64,000 nucleotides of DNA, from contig CP136066.1 in assembly GCA_032622095.1 (NCBI GenBank), forward strand, positions 45,403,911-45,467,910, given 5' to 3'. This DNA is from Siphonodentalium dalli. Lineage: Eukaryota > Mollusca > Scaphopoda > Gadilida > Siphonodentaliidae. Below, piece after piece: positions 36,983 through 48,798 of the stretch. The position numbers and the translations under genes were made by a program. Each line of letters opens with the position of its first letter. The stretch's first letter is position 1. The notes under the pieces were generated by a model. The model worked only from the letters and a program-made list of their open reading frames with translations. It did not search any database and was not told the DNA's origin.

Positions 36983-37684
36983 GAGGATATGCACAAGCAC
37001 GGAAGGCGAGATTCACGAATTGGTACTTGTGTGGTGATTTCTATTGTTCGGACGACTTGGGCGCTGCACCCCAAGCCTTTGGTAACTTGATATTTGCTGA
37101 CAAGTTGCTACTTGATTCCCATTTGTTCATTGTAGGGATGTTAAGATAACAAATTCAGCAGACAGCCCAACACTGTTTGTTGAACTTATTATCCGAACAT
37201 CTCTGCAAATAAATTAACGGGAATCCATGGATATTTTACAGGGCTGTTTTCTGTCCCAACATCCCTACAAATGACGAATAGGCCATTCAAATGCATGCCT
37301 GTAGCACTGAATGATGGGTTATGCACACGTACGGGTGGCGAGATTACGAATGGGTACTTGTGTGGTGATCTCTATTGTTCGGACGACTTGTGCGCTACAC
37401 CCCACTGGTAAAGTCTTGAAAAATGTCAATATTAAAAAGCACATAGTTTCATAAATGGATACTACACATGTAGATAAGAAGTTGTTTCTTGATGCCCATC
37501 CATTAGGGATTAAAAATAATACGTACACCAGACAGCTGTCACTAATGAAGTATAGGCCATTGCAACGCACATTTTTGTAACTTAATGAGAGGATATGCAC
37601 AAGCACGGATGGCAAGTACCACGAACGGTAATATTTGTGGGGTGGTTTCTATTTTTCGGACGACTTTTGCGCTGCATCCACAAG
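36983..37684 (-). repeat. Three spaced copies of a ~90-bp repeat
   Basis: Units at 36983-37075, 37317-37405 and 37589-37684 share GGATATGCACAAGCACGGA, GAATGGGTACTTGTGTGGTG and TTGTTCGGACGACTTG. Starts are about 334 and 272 bp apart, so this is a diverged tandem array of about 300-bp units. A hairpin with a 17-nt loop lies between units 1 and 2 (37137-37201). Confidence 0.8.
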
Positions 37685-38006
37685 TAAACTCTTGAACAAT
37701 GGCAATACTAAAGCCATCTAGTTTAAACGACTATGGCTCATTGGAACCCTATTTGTTTGTAAACGTAATTCGGGAGAAGGGGTCTCAAAACATATATATT
37801 ATATGTAAACTATTCCAGACCGAATTCGTCGAAATAGCGCTAAAAAGGCGTTTTGTTTCTTATATATTTTGTGTACCTTTGATATCGTTTCATCTGTTCC
37901 AATTACATTTTTCTAATCAGCCGATCTTCCGAGTTATGCCGGCATGTTGTGTATTTTAGAAAATAAGTGCATTCTCGATATATATACTGCCATGTTTGTG
38001 ACGTTT

Positions 38007-38022
38007 CCCCCCCCCCCCCCCC
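38007..38022. repeat. Poly-C run of 16
   Basis: An uninterrupted C16 homopolymer (G16 on the minus strand) in AT-rich DNA. The length may be affected by sequencing error. Confidence 0.9.
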
Positions 38023-38369
38023 AAGTTTCGCCAGCATCTCTACCACGTTCGTTGCGCGATACGGCGTTTCTGTTGAATCTTATTTGTCCATGCGAGAACA
38101 ACGGTCTATGTTGACAATGACTTAATGATAGAACGGTTCTCCCGTTTGTTACACAATGTCAACATAGATTTTAATCATTTACATTGATCCAAGTAACACA
38201 ATATGTTTTTTCTCAAATATTCAATGCCGTATACAGTTCTTTCTAACTATCCACCAGTGAGTGACACAGCGGAAGGCGCGTGTTTGGTAATAGCATGCTT
38301 GAAAACATTTTGTTCAATGCAATTTTGTATCGATAGTATATGTACCCAGAACGCACAAAATATTCGAGG

Positions 38370-38460
38370 TGGTGAAAAATAACATATTTCAAAATCAATA
38401 TCTGATAACTCTGAGCTTTGATTGGTGGGGTTCTCGACTCGAATCAAATAAATTAATAAA
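38370..38460 (+). repeat. Dispersed repeat family D, partial copy
   Basis: Shares AATATCTGATAACTCTGAGC and CTCGACTCGAATCAAATA with 4257-4407 and 5059-5210. Confidence 0.65.
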
Positions 38461-39253
38461 GAAATAGTCGCTGCGCTGTTTGTTCACTGCTATAAAATTA
38501 CCATCAGAGTATTAAAAAGTTCTATATTTAAACGGAATGAATGTGATCTCTACGATAGCCAGCGTAGAACTTTGTGACATTGTCCAGGCATATACAGCTG
38601 TACATTACAGCTTTGTTCGAAATTAAACTTCGATATACGCAAACATATAATAGATATTTGTTTTCGCTGTAAATATAGCGTAGTATATACACGTAATATA
38701 TACTGTCGACGCAATTATCTGTGTTTTTGGGCACGAATGCATTTTATGATAGTCTTGACTCACGAATTACCAAAGTAATATCGGTCGGCGCAGAAGACCA
38801 GTAACTATGCATGCAATGGGAGACATGAAGATTCTAGATTACGAATGTCGACATGTGGAATAACGGATAGTATAAAATGCCCATTTGGAGATATAGAAAG
38901 TCGAGGTAGAACAAAGGAGCTGGGTTTTAAGTGCTGTTCAAGTGCCTCCACGAGGAAAAGATTTTGTCTTTCAAAATACAATCGTGAAACAAATAAGATA
39001 TTTCGCTGGCGTTTGAGTGTTAACATGCTATCTTCATAACGATATTGGTATTCAGCTCAATGTCTTGACAGGCTCCAAACGAACCAGAGAATACGTGGGC
39101 AAGAGGCGGTCCAATGCGAGGGTGGCTCATCATTATTAATGAGTCGTGGATCAATTCTCAGCGGACTAACGTTGCCAACAGACATCGCACGCTTTCATTG
39201 CGTTGTGGAATCAGCTACAACTCGAACTGTGCAGCGCAGCAAGAAAATCGAAG

Positions 39254-39556
39254 ATGAACCGTTTATGCCTTCTTGTTACCTGTTCCCTTCTGATCGGGGC
39301 AGCCACTGCCAAGAAGACCAAACAGACAACGTTTGAAATCGTTCCTGGTTGGAAAGAGAAAGGTTTCAACATCACTCATGTCGTTGGGGCGAAAGCCGTT
39401 TCTGAGACATCGTGCGCGACCAGATGCCTTCGACAAAACTGGTGCAGGACAGTGACATTCTTTGCGGGACTTGACACTGACCAAAACTGTTTCCTTTCAT
39501 GTGGGGCCGCGGGTGAGCTCGAGGAAGATGCCAGTGCCGTTCTGATGAGAAAGCAG
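39254..39556 (+). CDS. FReD gene exon 1: signal peptide and PAN/apple-like domain
   Basis: 101 codons ending in phase 0 at AAG CAG before gtgagt. The ATG at 39254 was chosen over the upstream one because it starts a clean signal peptide (MNRLCLLVTCSLLIGAATA) and has A at -3. After cleavage, five cysteines (SCATRC, WC, NC, SC) are spaced like part of a PAN/apple fold, which usually mediates protein or carbohydrate contacts. The domain is short, so the family call is moderate. Confidence 0.82.
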
Positions 39557-42500
39557 GTGAGTACTTTTTTTTGTCAATTTACTACTGAATAGTTCCACAA
39601 AATGAAAAATATCTACTCTTGCATCCCCAATGCTTTATATATTGTTGATTTTTTTTTTTGCGAATTGCGAAATACAGAAAATCACAAGTTACAAAATGTT
39701 CAATTAAAAAAGCTACTCTTGTCTTTGGAAAATACCACCATTGTTTGAATTATCTTTTTTATTAAAATCCCCCGGTAAGTATAAGTCATGGTTATTTCTC
39801 ACTAATGGAATACTTTTTACACATCTTCAACGTCAACACACAAATACGTAAGAAATTGAATTACATCAGTCATTGTGGCTAAGAAATAATCAAAATTTGA
39901 ACAATTAGATGGTAAAAAGGGGTGCGTGCTTATTCATTTAAAAGTCAATAATTATCGATCAAAACCACAATTTTTTAACAAAAAGTCTTCATGTATCGAC
40001 ATGTCTGATGTTAATCTCCCAAAATCGCATATTTGAATCCAATTTAAGTCACTATACTCCAACTATACTCCAACTCCAAATTCCGGCGTCAATACCACAC
40101 GGCCACCGAAGCAACCCAACAAAAGTAAGCTCAAATGGCCGCTGTATTCTGACGTCGTACTTAGGACACTATATGCACATTTTAAGATCTCTATAGTATA
40201 TATAAATATATAGGAGATGTAGCACAGTAGCAATGTTATATGTTATGCCTCCGAAACATGCCGAGCATTGCCCTTTGAACATGCTTGGGACTATACAACA
40301 GAAATAGGCGCCTGGTGTGTTGTATAGTCCCAAACATGTTCTATATGTAACTAATGTTCACAGTGAATATTTAATACAGAGTCAGATCTCGGCGTGTGGA
40401 AAATATTCATTGGGTTTGTTGTGTAAAGACTAGTAATGCTACTATTGCTACACAGAATGACTTTGTTTCGTCAGCGGGAACTCCTCATAACCATATAACG
40501 GATTTTGACCAAGTTGCTGTGGACATGTTTGTATCAAACCTGAAATCGACAGTGCGGATTGATTGTAAAACAGTTTCATCAATCTACCAAGAAGAGCTGA
40601 CTTCGCTAAGAACCGACGAAACCGACCCAATGTTGATCAGCAAAGTGCCAATGTTTTACAGTATGAAATCATCGCTATATATACACCGTTCTCGTTCCAA
40701 AACCACACCAGTTCTTCCGAAAGGCCGTGCCGATATACACTGATGGGCCAAGGACCACGAACCACGTATAGAGGGGTGGCACAGAAAACTTACAACTAAG
40801 GATAGCGGGCTCCCATCCAAACATATTCCGGCTGATAGACTTCATAAAGAAGGAACAAGCAGTCAATGTGCGGGCGGCAAAGTGAAACCACAGTAAAGAA
40901 AGTATCGTGCCTTGGAAAATTCAAGACGGAATTTCAAGAGAGTGTACTTGGCAAGCGAAATAGACGAAGTAGAGTTCATGGATGAAATGGCCAAGTTATG
41001 CGGTCACTGAGCATGTTTGTTGTCATTGTTTCTAATTCGTTAATGTTTGTACCTCAGTTATATAATATTTGCATGCATTTTATATTATCCATAAGACCAT
41101 AACTAATAAACAGTCATAAATGCAACCCAAACCTCCGTTATTTCCCATAATCAAAAGGGCAGAAAATAACCGAATCCAATCAAACCAATTAGGAAGGGCC
41201 TAAGTAGTCATTAAGAGGATTATTCACACCTCTACCATAACCTACCGAAAACAATAGGTGTCTGCAAAACGAGACGACCCCGCCAATATGTCACTGAGTT
41301 CATTTTCAATGAACAAACTAATTTGAAATTATTGCTGAGATATGGGAACATAGTAGCGACTTGGATTCAAATATCCGATTGATTTGGGGAGAATAACTTT
41401 AGATATGACGATACACGAAGCATAGTTTGTTCAAAATGTGGGGTATCTATCGGTAATTATTCACTTTGAAATGGACTATATATTTTCTCCTGTGCTATCA
41501 AGGGCTCCATTAGCCGGTGCTCTCTGTGATTTTTGTGTCTAGCGTCTGTTTCGAATTTTTGGAACAGTTTATCCCGACGTATTATGATTAGAAAATATAG
41601 CTTGATCGATTGGCGTTTTAATTTTAAGAATCAGTTTAGGCTTTTGTGAATTATGTCCGTTAGAAGTGAGGAGGTATCTGAAAAGTAAACACCCTTGTTA
41701 AGTATGTATTGTTTATCGATATAATATATCCGTTTATAACGAGCACCATATTTTAATGTATATTTTACTCGTTTTAACGACACGCCCCTGTGTTGTGAAC
41801 GGGTTGGCGTTATTGTTGAAAATGTTGATCTTACCACCCGGCGCAACTTGATCCTGTGCTTCTCGAAGTACCATCGCATCACCACAATGTCGTGCAGTAT
41901 CTTTATAATATATCTATTTACTCCAATTTGAGAGTTATCAAACAAGGACGTTTTGCACTGTAAATCATTAACCCATTGGGTCAACATTATAACATTACAC
42001 ATTAATTAATGGGCATCAAGTGCTGTCACAAGTAGACATCATATTCCACTATAGTACAAACGTTTTGAAGTCTGGCAGGGAACCTTATAACATCGAAAAA
42101 AAAACACAGGTTATATATTTCTTTGTTATTATCTGTGTCTTAATAATGTACTTCACTGTAGGTGAAGGTCCCAACTGGAGGTTTCACGATTTAAGTAACT
42201 TTGTGAGCGATTTTGCTTTGCATTTCTTACAATTATGGAATTTATCATGGCTAATTAATACAATGTTTAATGTGATATCGGCTCACATACTGTACGTCAC
42301 AGCAAATCATGCAATTTCGAGTTGGGACCTTCGCCTACAGTTAAGTACACTACTAAAAAACACATAATAATTAAGAAATATATTCCCCGTGTTATGTTTC
42401 AATTATGGGGCATGTGCACGGGGATTTCAGAAATTAATGCTATACTCCTGTATGAAAGTTGTGAAATACGTGGTGTCACGGATTTCGTATATAGTGGTAA

Positions 42501-45500
42501 TCTGATCAGATGTTGTGTAAACTATAGTGTAGAATATAGAACGGAGATAATTCGTTTTATTCCCCATTTATTATGTTCTAGAATGTGATTCGAACTGTCG
42601 TACTGCGGCATTACGCAAACGTAAAATATGCTGCTTCAAATATTTACGAATTCCAGACCTCCTGTCACAACAACATCCAAAAGTGATTTCAACATAACTA
42701 GTGGCTTTGTTGTATCGATAGAAACAACTGTGACATCATAAGACTTCAAACCTTTCTGCACTGAATGGACTCTACCATTATGTTATATAAGTATACATTG
42801 GAATGGTATATTATATTTAGATGGGGCGATCATGCAATAAAAGTAAACGACAGACATGAAAACGGTTAATGCAAGATTAGAATTATCCATTTCCATTGGT
42901 GGGAAATGATAGTTCAAACTTATTATCTGAACATTCCCCAAATGGAACTACTCGTCAGTGAGTATTTAGTAAAGAAAGGGTTAAAATACCAAACATTGTT
43001 ATTTTATAATTGAAAAAGTAATGCCATAATAATTGCTATCGAAGTCTTCCAAGTCATCAAATCTATGTAAAACGGATGTGGATAGATTTGTTGTTGACAG
43101 ATCATCATTTGAGTTGATGTATCGCTGCGAAATCAAATGGAACAGCGGTTGTTGATAGAAATTGTCCTTGTTGTTCACTTAGACATTTGGTAATATATCC
43201 ATTTCAAGTCGTACTGGTAAACATTTATAATCTGAGCATTCTGAGCTTGTACAGCTGTTTAACTTGATTGTTTCCAAATTCCTGTGCGGAATATTGTGGG
43301 GAAATAAGGTAACAATAATCAAAGCTCCAAATAACACAATTGGCTACATATTATTTTATATGTTATAAATTTTGTTTTACAGACACCAGCACTAAAGAAC
43401 GCTAGGGGTGAGTGTATCGTATTTTATTCCCAAATAAATTCACTATCATTAGTTTGGCAAACGCATCGCCAAAATAACTGAATCATCCATCGATAACTAT
43501 CAATAGTATGTCACACGCATCGCGAAATACACAAATACATATATTAATCACTATAATTCAAACGCCAAACGCATCGTGAAAATACACAAAACCATCAATC
43601 AATCACTATCATTCGTATAAATAGCACAAGCATCGACTTTGTGAAAATCGGCGAGTAAACAAAATTGTATCAAATTTAGTGCCCCCATATCTCACCCAAA
43701 AACAGCATCAGTTTGACGTATATCACCACACAATTACATTTCTCGTATCACGGAGAAAAATATTCATTAATTAGGTAGAAATCGGTGTTTAAAATATTTT
43801 GGTGCCATTCTCCAACTCCATGCACCCCTGACTCGAACGCCCCCATTTTTGACATATTTAAACCACACAATGGGACTCATGTTATCATGGAGATGATTAT
43901 TTATAAGTTTTATGGTAAAATTTAGTGCCCCCCCCCCATTCTCTCACCCAAACGGTACCAATATGGCGTCTTTAAACCACACGATTAGATTCATTGTATC
44001 ATGGTGAAGAATGTGTATCAATCGGATGGAAATCGGAATAATTTTGCTTTTTCCAATTTAGGTCCCAGTATCCCCTTCCGTGGAATCGTACGGTCCCACT
44101 TTTGACATATTTAAACCACACCATTAGATTACTCATATCATGGAGATGATTATGTATACGTTTGGTGAAAATCGGCGACAATATCTGTTGCTGCCCCTCA
44201 ACATTTTCTGACCCTGACAACAACAGCGTCAAAATCCTAACACGCACATTATCTTCCTCGCAAAATGTTACCCGCTAGACCAACTAGATGGTCCTCCGTG
44301 ATTGTCTATAGAACACAGACAGACAGACATACGTTCGCAAATATAGATCTAGAACTATCATGTTATTGTCTAGATCCTACTCAGTGTTAGTAAACTAAAT
44401 CCATGCTATGTTACAGTACAGTACGTAAAGAGTGTGCGATAAGCAAAACACACAACACCGGGGAGATCCCACTAATGAACTTTGGTTAAAACTGTACCAT
44501 GTTGTCTACAGCAAACATTTAGACCGCTCGTTAATCCTCGCCACTCTATATTTCGGTGTTGAATTGGTAACTGTGAATTAATCTCACAATAATATCACCA
44601 GATTATTGAGTGTTTGCTTATCGCACATTTGTTATGTGCTGTATATAAACAGACGCTCGACTCGCACACGTGTGTTTTGTGGACAATATCGTGGTCATAC
44701 TATCTTGTTCTATACTATTATTATATTGTTGAGGAATGTTGCTGTTTACAATGTGAAATTTAACTTACAGCCATCCATGCCTTTAATTATCACATGGAAC
44801 AGAAGATAAATATATCACATAACAATTGACATTAACTTTTCAGAAACAAATTTTGATTCATTATTAACACAACGTGGAGACGACTGCCACTAAATAATGC
44901 TTGTTGTCAAAACATCCGTACATCAATATCAAATTTGAAAATGCAATACACAATTTATATATTATAATTTTATTTAAAATGTCAAATTGTTATATATTGA
45001 TTTACATGTGAGAGCTAGAATAACATAATTGTATTGTTTGCACTAAGCACGAAGTTGCGGAATCTGAGCCTTTATGGATATAACATGATTCTAAAACCAT
45101 AAGATATCAATTCCCGATTATTTTCCAGCGTAATCAGTGTATTGATTGGTTAGTTGATTGGGGTTTATCATCGTTTTACGGGTAGAGGAAAGACCGCGCA
45201 GAGGGTTAATTTCACAGTGTAGTCACTCCATTGCGTGTAGAAACCACCGACCCCCGGAAAGCCCAGATACAAGATCATGTCTACCATCCCTTAGCGTCGA
45301 CCACGAATCCGCGCTTGTCGGGCTCCGAACACTCTACAGATTGGACCACCGGGGGCCCTCATTATATGGCCATTACTATTTTATAAATATATCATGTAAA
45401 ATACAAATATTAATTCATTATTGTATCTTATTCCCTACTCAGACTGCAAAGACTTGATGCACGCCGGCATTGGAACTGATGACGTGTACACCATCAACCC

Positions 45501-46071
45501 GGGTGGTTCGGGTGAGGTGAATGTGGCTTGCGACATGACGACCGACTGTGGAGGCTGGACAATATTTCAACAACGATCCAATGGCCTGGTCGATTTTTAC
45601 CGGAATTGGACAGAATATGTCGATGGATTCGGCAGCAAATCGATGTGTGGCGGGGAGTACTGGCTCGGCTTGGAAGCGATTCATCAACTGACCAACATGG
45701 GCCCCACTGAGCTGTATCTTAAACTCACTTCATCTGATGGAGAGGACAGATATGCTAAGTACTCTGACTTCGCCCTCGGTAATGACGCCAGCCTCTATGC
45801 GATCACAACAACATGGGGTGAAGGAACAGCAGGCGACTCCCTACTGTACCAAGAAGGTCGACCATTCAGTACTTATGACAACGAACACACAAGTTGTGCA
45901 TGTTCCATTAACTATCACGGAGCGTGGTGGTATAACTGCTGCCATACTTCCAACTTGAACGGCGCATACATCAACAGCATAAGTGCACATGGACAAGGAA
46001 TGCAATGGAAGACAGCATTTGGTTACTATCACTCTGTGAGAAGCACAACCATGATGCTCAGACGCAAGTAA
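39254..46071 (+). CDS. Secreted PAN/apple-like plus fibrinogen-related (FReD) protein, three coding exons
   Basis: Predicted join 39254-39556, 43383-43407, 45443-46071: 318 residues. Fibrinogen-related proteins bind glycans or acetylated ligands and often act in innate recognition or as extracellular adhesion/clotting proteins; which applies here is unknown. Exon 1 gives a signal peptide ending near AATA-KK and a Cys-rich PAN/apple-like domain. The microexon and exon 3 rebuild the FReD entry ARDCKDL by splitting one Asp codon. Hallmarks follow: CDMTTDCGGWTIFQQR, WLGLEAIHQLT, CSINYHGAWWYNCCHTSNLN and a basic end. The DxD calcium loop is shortened to YDNEH, so metal binding is uncertain. All three introns' visible ends are GT-AG (CAG|gtgagt, ttttacag|, GGG|gtgagt, ctactcag|). 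An undetected extra exon remains possible. Confidence 0.88.
40277..40341. repeat. Hairpin, 24-bp arms and 17-nt loop with AGGCGCCT core
   Basis: GAACATGCTTGGGACTATAC AACA (40277-40300) pairs with 40318-40341 with one mismatch. The 17-nt loop (40301-40317) contains the perfect palindrome AGGCGCCT. It lies in intron 1 of the FReD gene, just upstream of the MULE relic. Confidence 0.9.
40396..40885 (+). pseudogene. Core-deleted FLYWCH/MULE-type transposase relic
   Basis: 40396-40740 encodes a FLYWCH-like zinc-binding segment (WVC, then a spaced HNH) followed by the characteristic block SSIYQEELTSLRT...FYSMKSSLYIHRSRS...LPKGRADI found N-terminal to MULE-type transposases. Directly after it, in shifted frames, comes the C-terminal part of the same class: PRTTNHV, GWHRKL, and HPNIFRLIDFIKKEQ at 40814-40858, stopping at 40883. 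The whole DDE catalytic core, which should sit between these parts, is absent, so the relic cannot transpose. It lies in intron 1 of the FReD gene, same strand. The recognition is by motif; a profile search would settle it. Confidence 0.7.
42109..42392. mobile_element. Small MITE-like element with ~70-bp inverted arms
   Basis: 42109-42177 (TTATATATTTCTTTGTTATT ... GTAGGTGAAGGTCCCAACT) pairs with 42322-42392 (AGTTGGGACCTTCGCCTACA ... AATATATTCC). The inner 30 bp are nearly perfect. The element is 284 bp with a unique 144-bp centre, in intron 1 of the FReD gene. Confidence 0.85.
43383..43407 (+). CDS. FReD gene exon 2: predicted 25-nt microexon
   Basis: 25 nt between TTTGTTTTACAG and GTGAGT. 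Entered in phase 0 from exon 1 it encodes TPALKNAR plus one G. That G joins AC of exon 3 to make the Asp of ARDCKDL, the conserved start of the FReD domain. Skipping it would put exon 3 out of frame. A weakly conserved linker peptide is expected at this place. Confidence 0.72.
43625..44352 (-). mobile_element. Helitron-family fragment, reversed, 5-prime half only
   Basis: On the minus strand it starts TCTATATTTGCGAACG, then (GTCT)n, TTCTATAGACAATCACGG and CCATCTAGTTGGTCT, followed by about four ~140-bp internal units (GTCGCCGATTTTCACC and similar). The 3-prime hairpin end is absent. It lies in the last intron of the FReD gene. Confidence 0.8.
45154..45358 (-). mobile_element. tRNA-headed SINE
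   Basis: GC-rich island in the last FReD intron, 85 bp before its acceptor. On the minus strand it starts GGGCCCCCGGTGGTCCAATC with an A-box-like TGGTCCAATCTG and a weak B-box-like GGATTCGTGGTC. It ends ATAAACCCCAATCAA, a tail I associate with abundant SINEs of molluscs and relatives. Confidence 0.55.
45443..46071 (+). CDS. FReD gene exon 3: complete fibrinogen-like domain
   Basis: Follows the acceptor TTCCCTACTCAG. It encodes about 208 residues to the TAA at 46069-46071, covering the usual full span of a FReD. Conserved features: CDMTTDCGGWTIFQQR, NWTEYVDGFG, EYWLGLEAIHQLT, LYLKLTSSDGE, GAWWYNCCHTSNLNGAY, and GMQWKTAFGYYHS with a TTMMLRRK end in place of the common MKIRP. An extra cysteine (SMCGGEYW) is unusual. 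GC is clearly above the flanks. The frame is undamaged, so the gene is probably live. Confidence 0.95.
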
Positions 46072-46632
46072 GAGACACGACACAAGATGTCACAAGAGAG
46101 AAGCCAAGTGTCAACGATTGGTGTGAGTTTGTGCTCTATCAAATAGACCATACATAGGAGGCTTACATTCACGATTTATTTTTATGTTTGAACACAAAAT
46201 GATTTATTCTATAGCAGGGACGTTGTCAGTGCTATGTGGTACCAATACTCTGGGGTAAAAGCTTTTTTTAGCCGGAAATTGAAATGTTCAGACTTGAGAG
46301 TAAGCAGTTTCTTGTCTTGTAAAATCAACACACGAAACATCGGATGTCAACAGGAGATCGATTAGAACTTTTACTCGTCATTAAAACATTACGATTTAGA
46401 GACATCTTATGATTCAATCCATGTTATATTATCTCACGATCATGCCTTAGATTTATAATATGGACTTCCCAATATAAGGTGAGTTCCGATATCTTAGAAA
46501 GTGTTCTTATATACGAAGTGGCTACATTTCTCGTTTCGACACGTGTCAAATATTCAAAAGTCGGTGGACATATAAAAAAAACCAAAATCAAAAACATCTT
46601 AACTAACAAATATAAAAATACACTATAAATGA

Positions 46633-46638
46633 AATAAA
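46633..46638 (+). promoter_or_regulatory. Possible polyadenylation signal, AATAAA
   Basis: First AATAAA found downstream of the FReD stop, 562 bp after it. In AT-rich DNA this may be chance. Confidence 0.25.
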
Positions 46639-48725
46639 ACGTTCGAAACCGACTTGATACAGTTTCTTTAGCATACTTACATAACAATGTAATATAACAA
46701 TGCCAAATAACTCATACATGGTAAGCATGCATGTAGTGTAAATGATAACGCGGACCACACAATAGTAGAGTATCATGACACGTCCCTGTCGAATAGAGAG
46801 TACCTCTAGGGTACAACCTTACTGAGTCTCTTGGGCTTGTATTCCATTGACGCAAGTTATCCAGCGTGAACGCCAGATACATGCAACAGTACAGTCATGG
46901 TGCCCTGGAGTACGCAAGAAGTCAGACGGAAATATGACACATTGGCTCTCATTGTTTGCTGTGTGAGCGTGGGGGATTGTTTGTTTTATTTTGAATTTGT
47001 TTATTTTTTTCCTTTTGTGTGTGTGTATTTGTTTCATATTTATTTTTGGAGGATTAAAATTATGTGCATTTCGATCCCTTTGAGTATTTATCCCAAAATA
47101 TGACTATCATAGGGTGTTACCGTGAGTATATTAGAACAAGATTACCAATGATCAAGAACATATTATACCGACTATTAATTTAGTGTCGAATAATGTAACT
47201 AAAATAACATTTGACAAAATATGTGAAGGAAATATGGATAACGTAATTCTGTCAACTCAATTCGTAATAATATCAACTGCATTTTAATAATATTTAATTA
47301 GAGAGACACTGACAACTTTGGATTCCATATCGGTGCTCGGATAGCAGACATTAGGTGTCATGGACTTAAGCATAGCGGTGCCTTAATTACCTTGATCGAA
47401 ATGGACCTGGTCGAAATTTCATTGACCGAGTTTCATGTTCAACTTTCGACGAATTTGAGATCCTGTCCGACCAACAAACATCGAAAAGCTCTTTCGATAA
47501 CGCTATTGTTGACTGTATTGTACTACTGCGAAAAAACGTTTGCAACCATCCTAGCCCCGCATTTTAACACGCGCGGCTACGTGCCTGAATTTTGGATCTG
47601 GTCTACATTTTTGGCTTAGCGTAGTATTTCATGCATACACATGTGTGAACGTTCTAGAACTTACAACGCACAAGAATTGTCACACCCCTCCTAGCACCAC
47701 AACTTAAGCAAACAGCTACATCCCAACTTTGATTTTCGTTTGTAAATTAATAAATTTTGTTGTGGTGAATATAAAGCTTTCGTTTGACATCGAAACGAGT
47801 CACTAAACGATCAAACGAGTAAAGAAAAATAATTCAAAATCAGTAGCAAACGTGGATTCCATCTTGACAAGAGTAAATGAGATTTGCGATATTAAACGGT
47901 CACGGGTGATTGGATCCTCTAACATGTCTACTTTGTATACGTAATTGTGTAGTAGGGAGGGACAAGAGGCACCTTTCGCCTAATGAATGACGACAGATAA
48001 TTATTACGAATAGCTATTCGTAGTCGTAATTATTTCGCACGGTCCAAAAACCTTTTCGCAGAATTGACGATAACGAGCTTGCCACTTGCAGTAAGGGGAT
48101 TACGGGTCTTTGTGCCGTAATTATTTTGTACCTAACTATGCTGTTATCAGGTCATATCTTAGCACTCTGTATTTCGAACGATTCTCGTGTTTCACGGCGA
48201 AGATTGATATAAATGTCAGTCATATATACAAATTAAGCCCACATGGCGGGTCCATTTAAGGGCATAATCTCAGAGTCATCTCCCATGAACGTTGAGCAGC
48301 ACAGAAACTATCGCGAACTTATTACTATATGATGTATTTGTGAGTTTTGTTGAAAATCCAAACCGTAGTCGTAACAACGGATAGGGAAAAACGACAAGGA
48401 ATATACAGAAAATTCTAGTGACGTAGTACCCTATTCGGAATACATATCTGTTGTCGTTCATTATACGAAAGGTGTCTAATGTTAGGCGATAAGTACACAA
48501 AATACCGTTACAGGCAGCATAGATAGTCTGAAAGCAACCTCCAATGTTATCGAGAATTATCAACTGTTTTCAAAAGCTCTAAATTTATGTAAGGAATATA
48601 CTGATCATGAAGTTGAACATTCCTCATAGTTTCATGCTGAATAAATACAAGTGCAGTTTGTTATAGATACTATAAAAGCAGACGATTGATACATAACAGC
48701 ACATCATGAAACATGCGTATTGAGG
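46639..48725. other. Unassigned AT-rich sequence
   Basis: No gene recognised. A perfect 18-bp palindrome TACGAATAGCTATTCGTA lies at 48005-48022. Confidence 0.4.
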
Positions 48726-48798
48726 GAAATGCTTAGATAATAAGTTCAACAAGTTTACTGAATATAGTTGTTTGTTGAACTTATTATCTGAACATTTC
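48726..48798. repeat. Hairpin, 27-bp arms and 19-nt loop
   Basis: 48726-48752 (GAAATGCTTAGATAATAAGT TCAACAA) pairs with 48772-48798. The arm sequence TTGAACTTATTATCTGAACA recurs as single arms or weaker hairpins at 37178-37201 and about 42917, so this is a small hairpin family. Confidence 0.85.

Noticed and set aside
41631-42002. 123-codon minus-strand frame in the FReD intron
   Set aside because: No recognisable domain, no splice or start context, and composition like the surrounding AT-rich DNA; not enough to call a gene.
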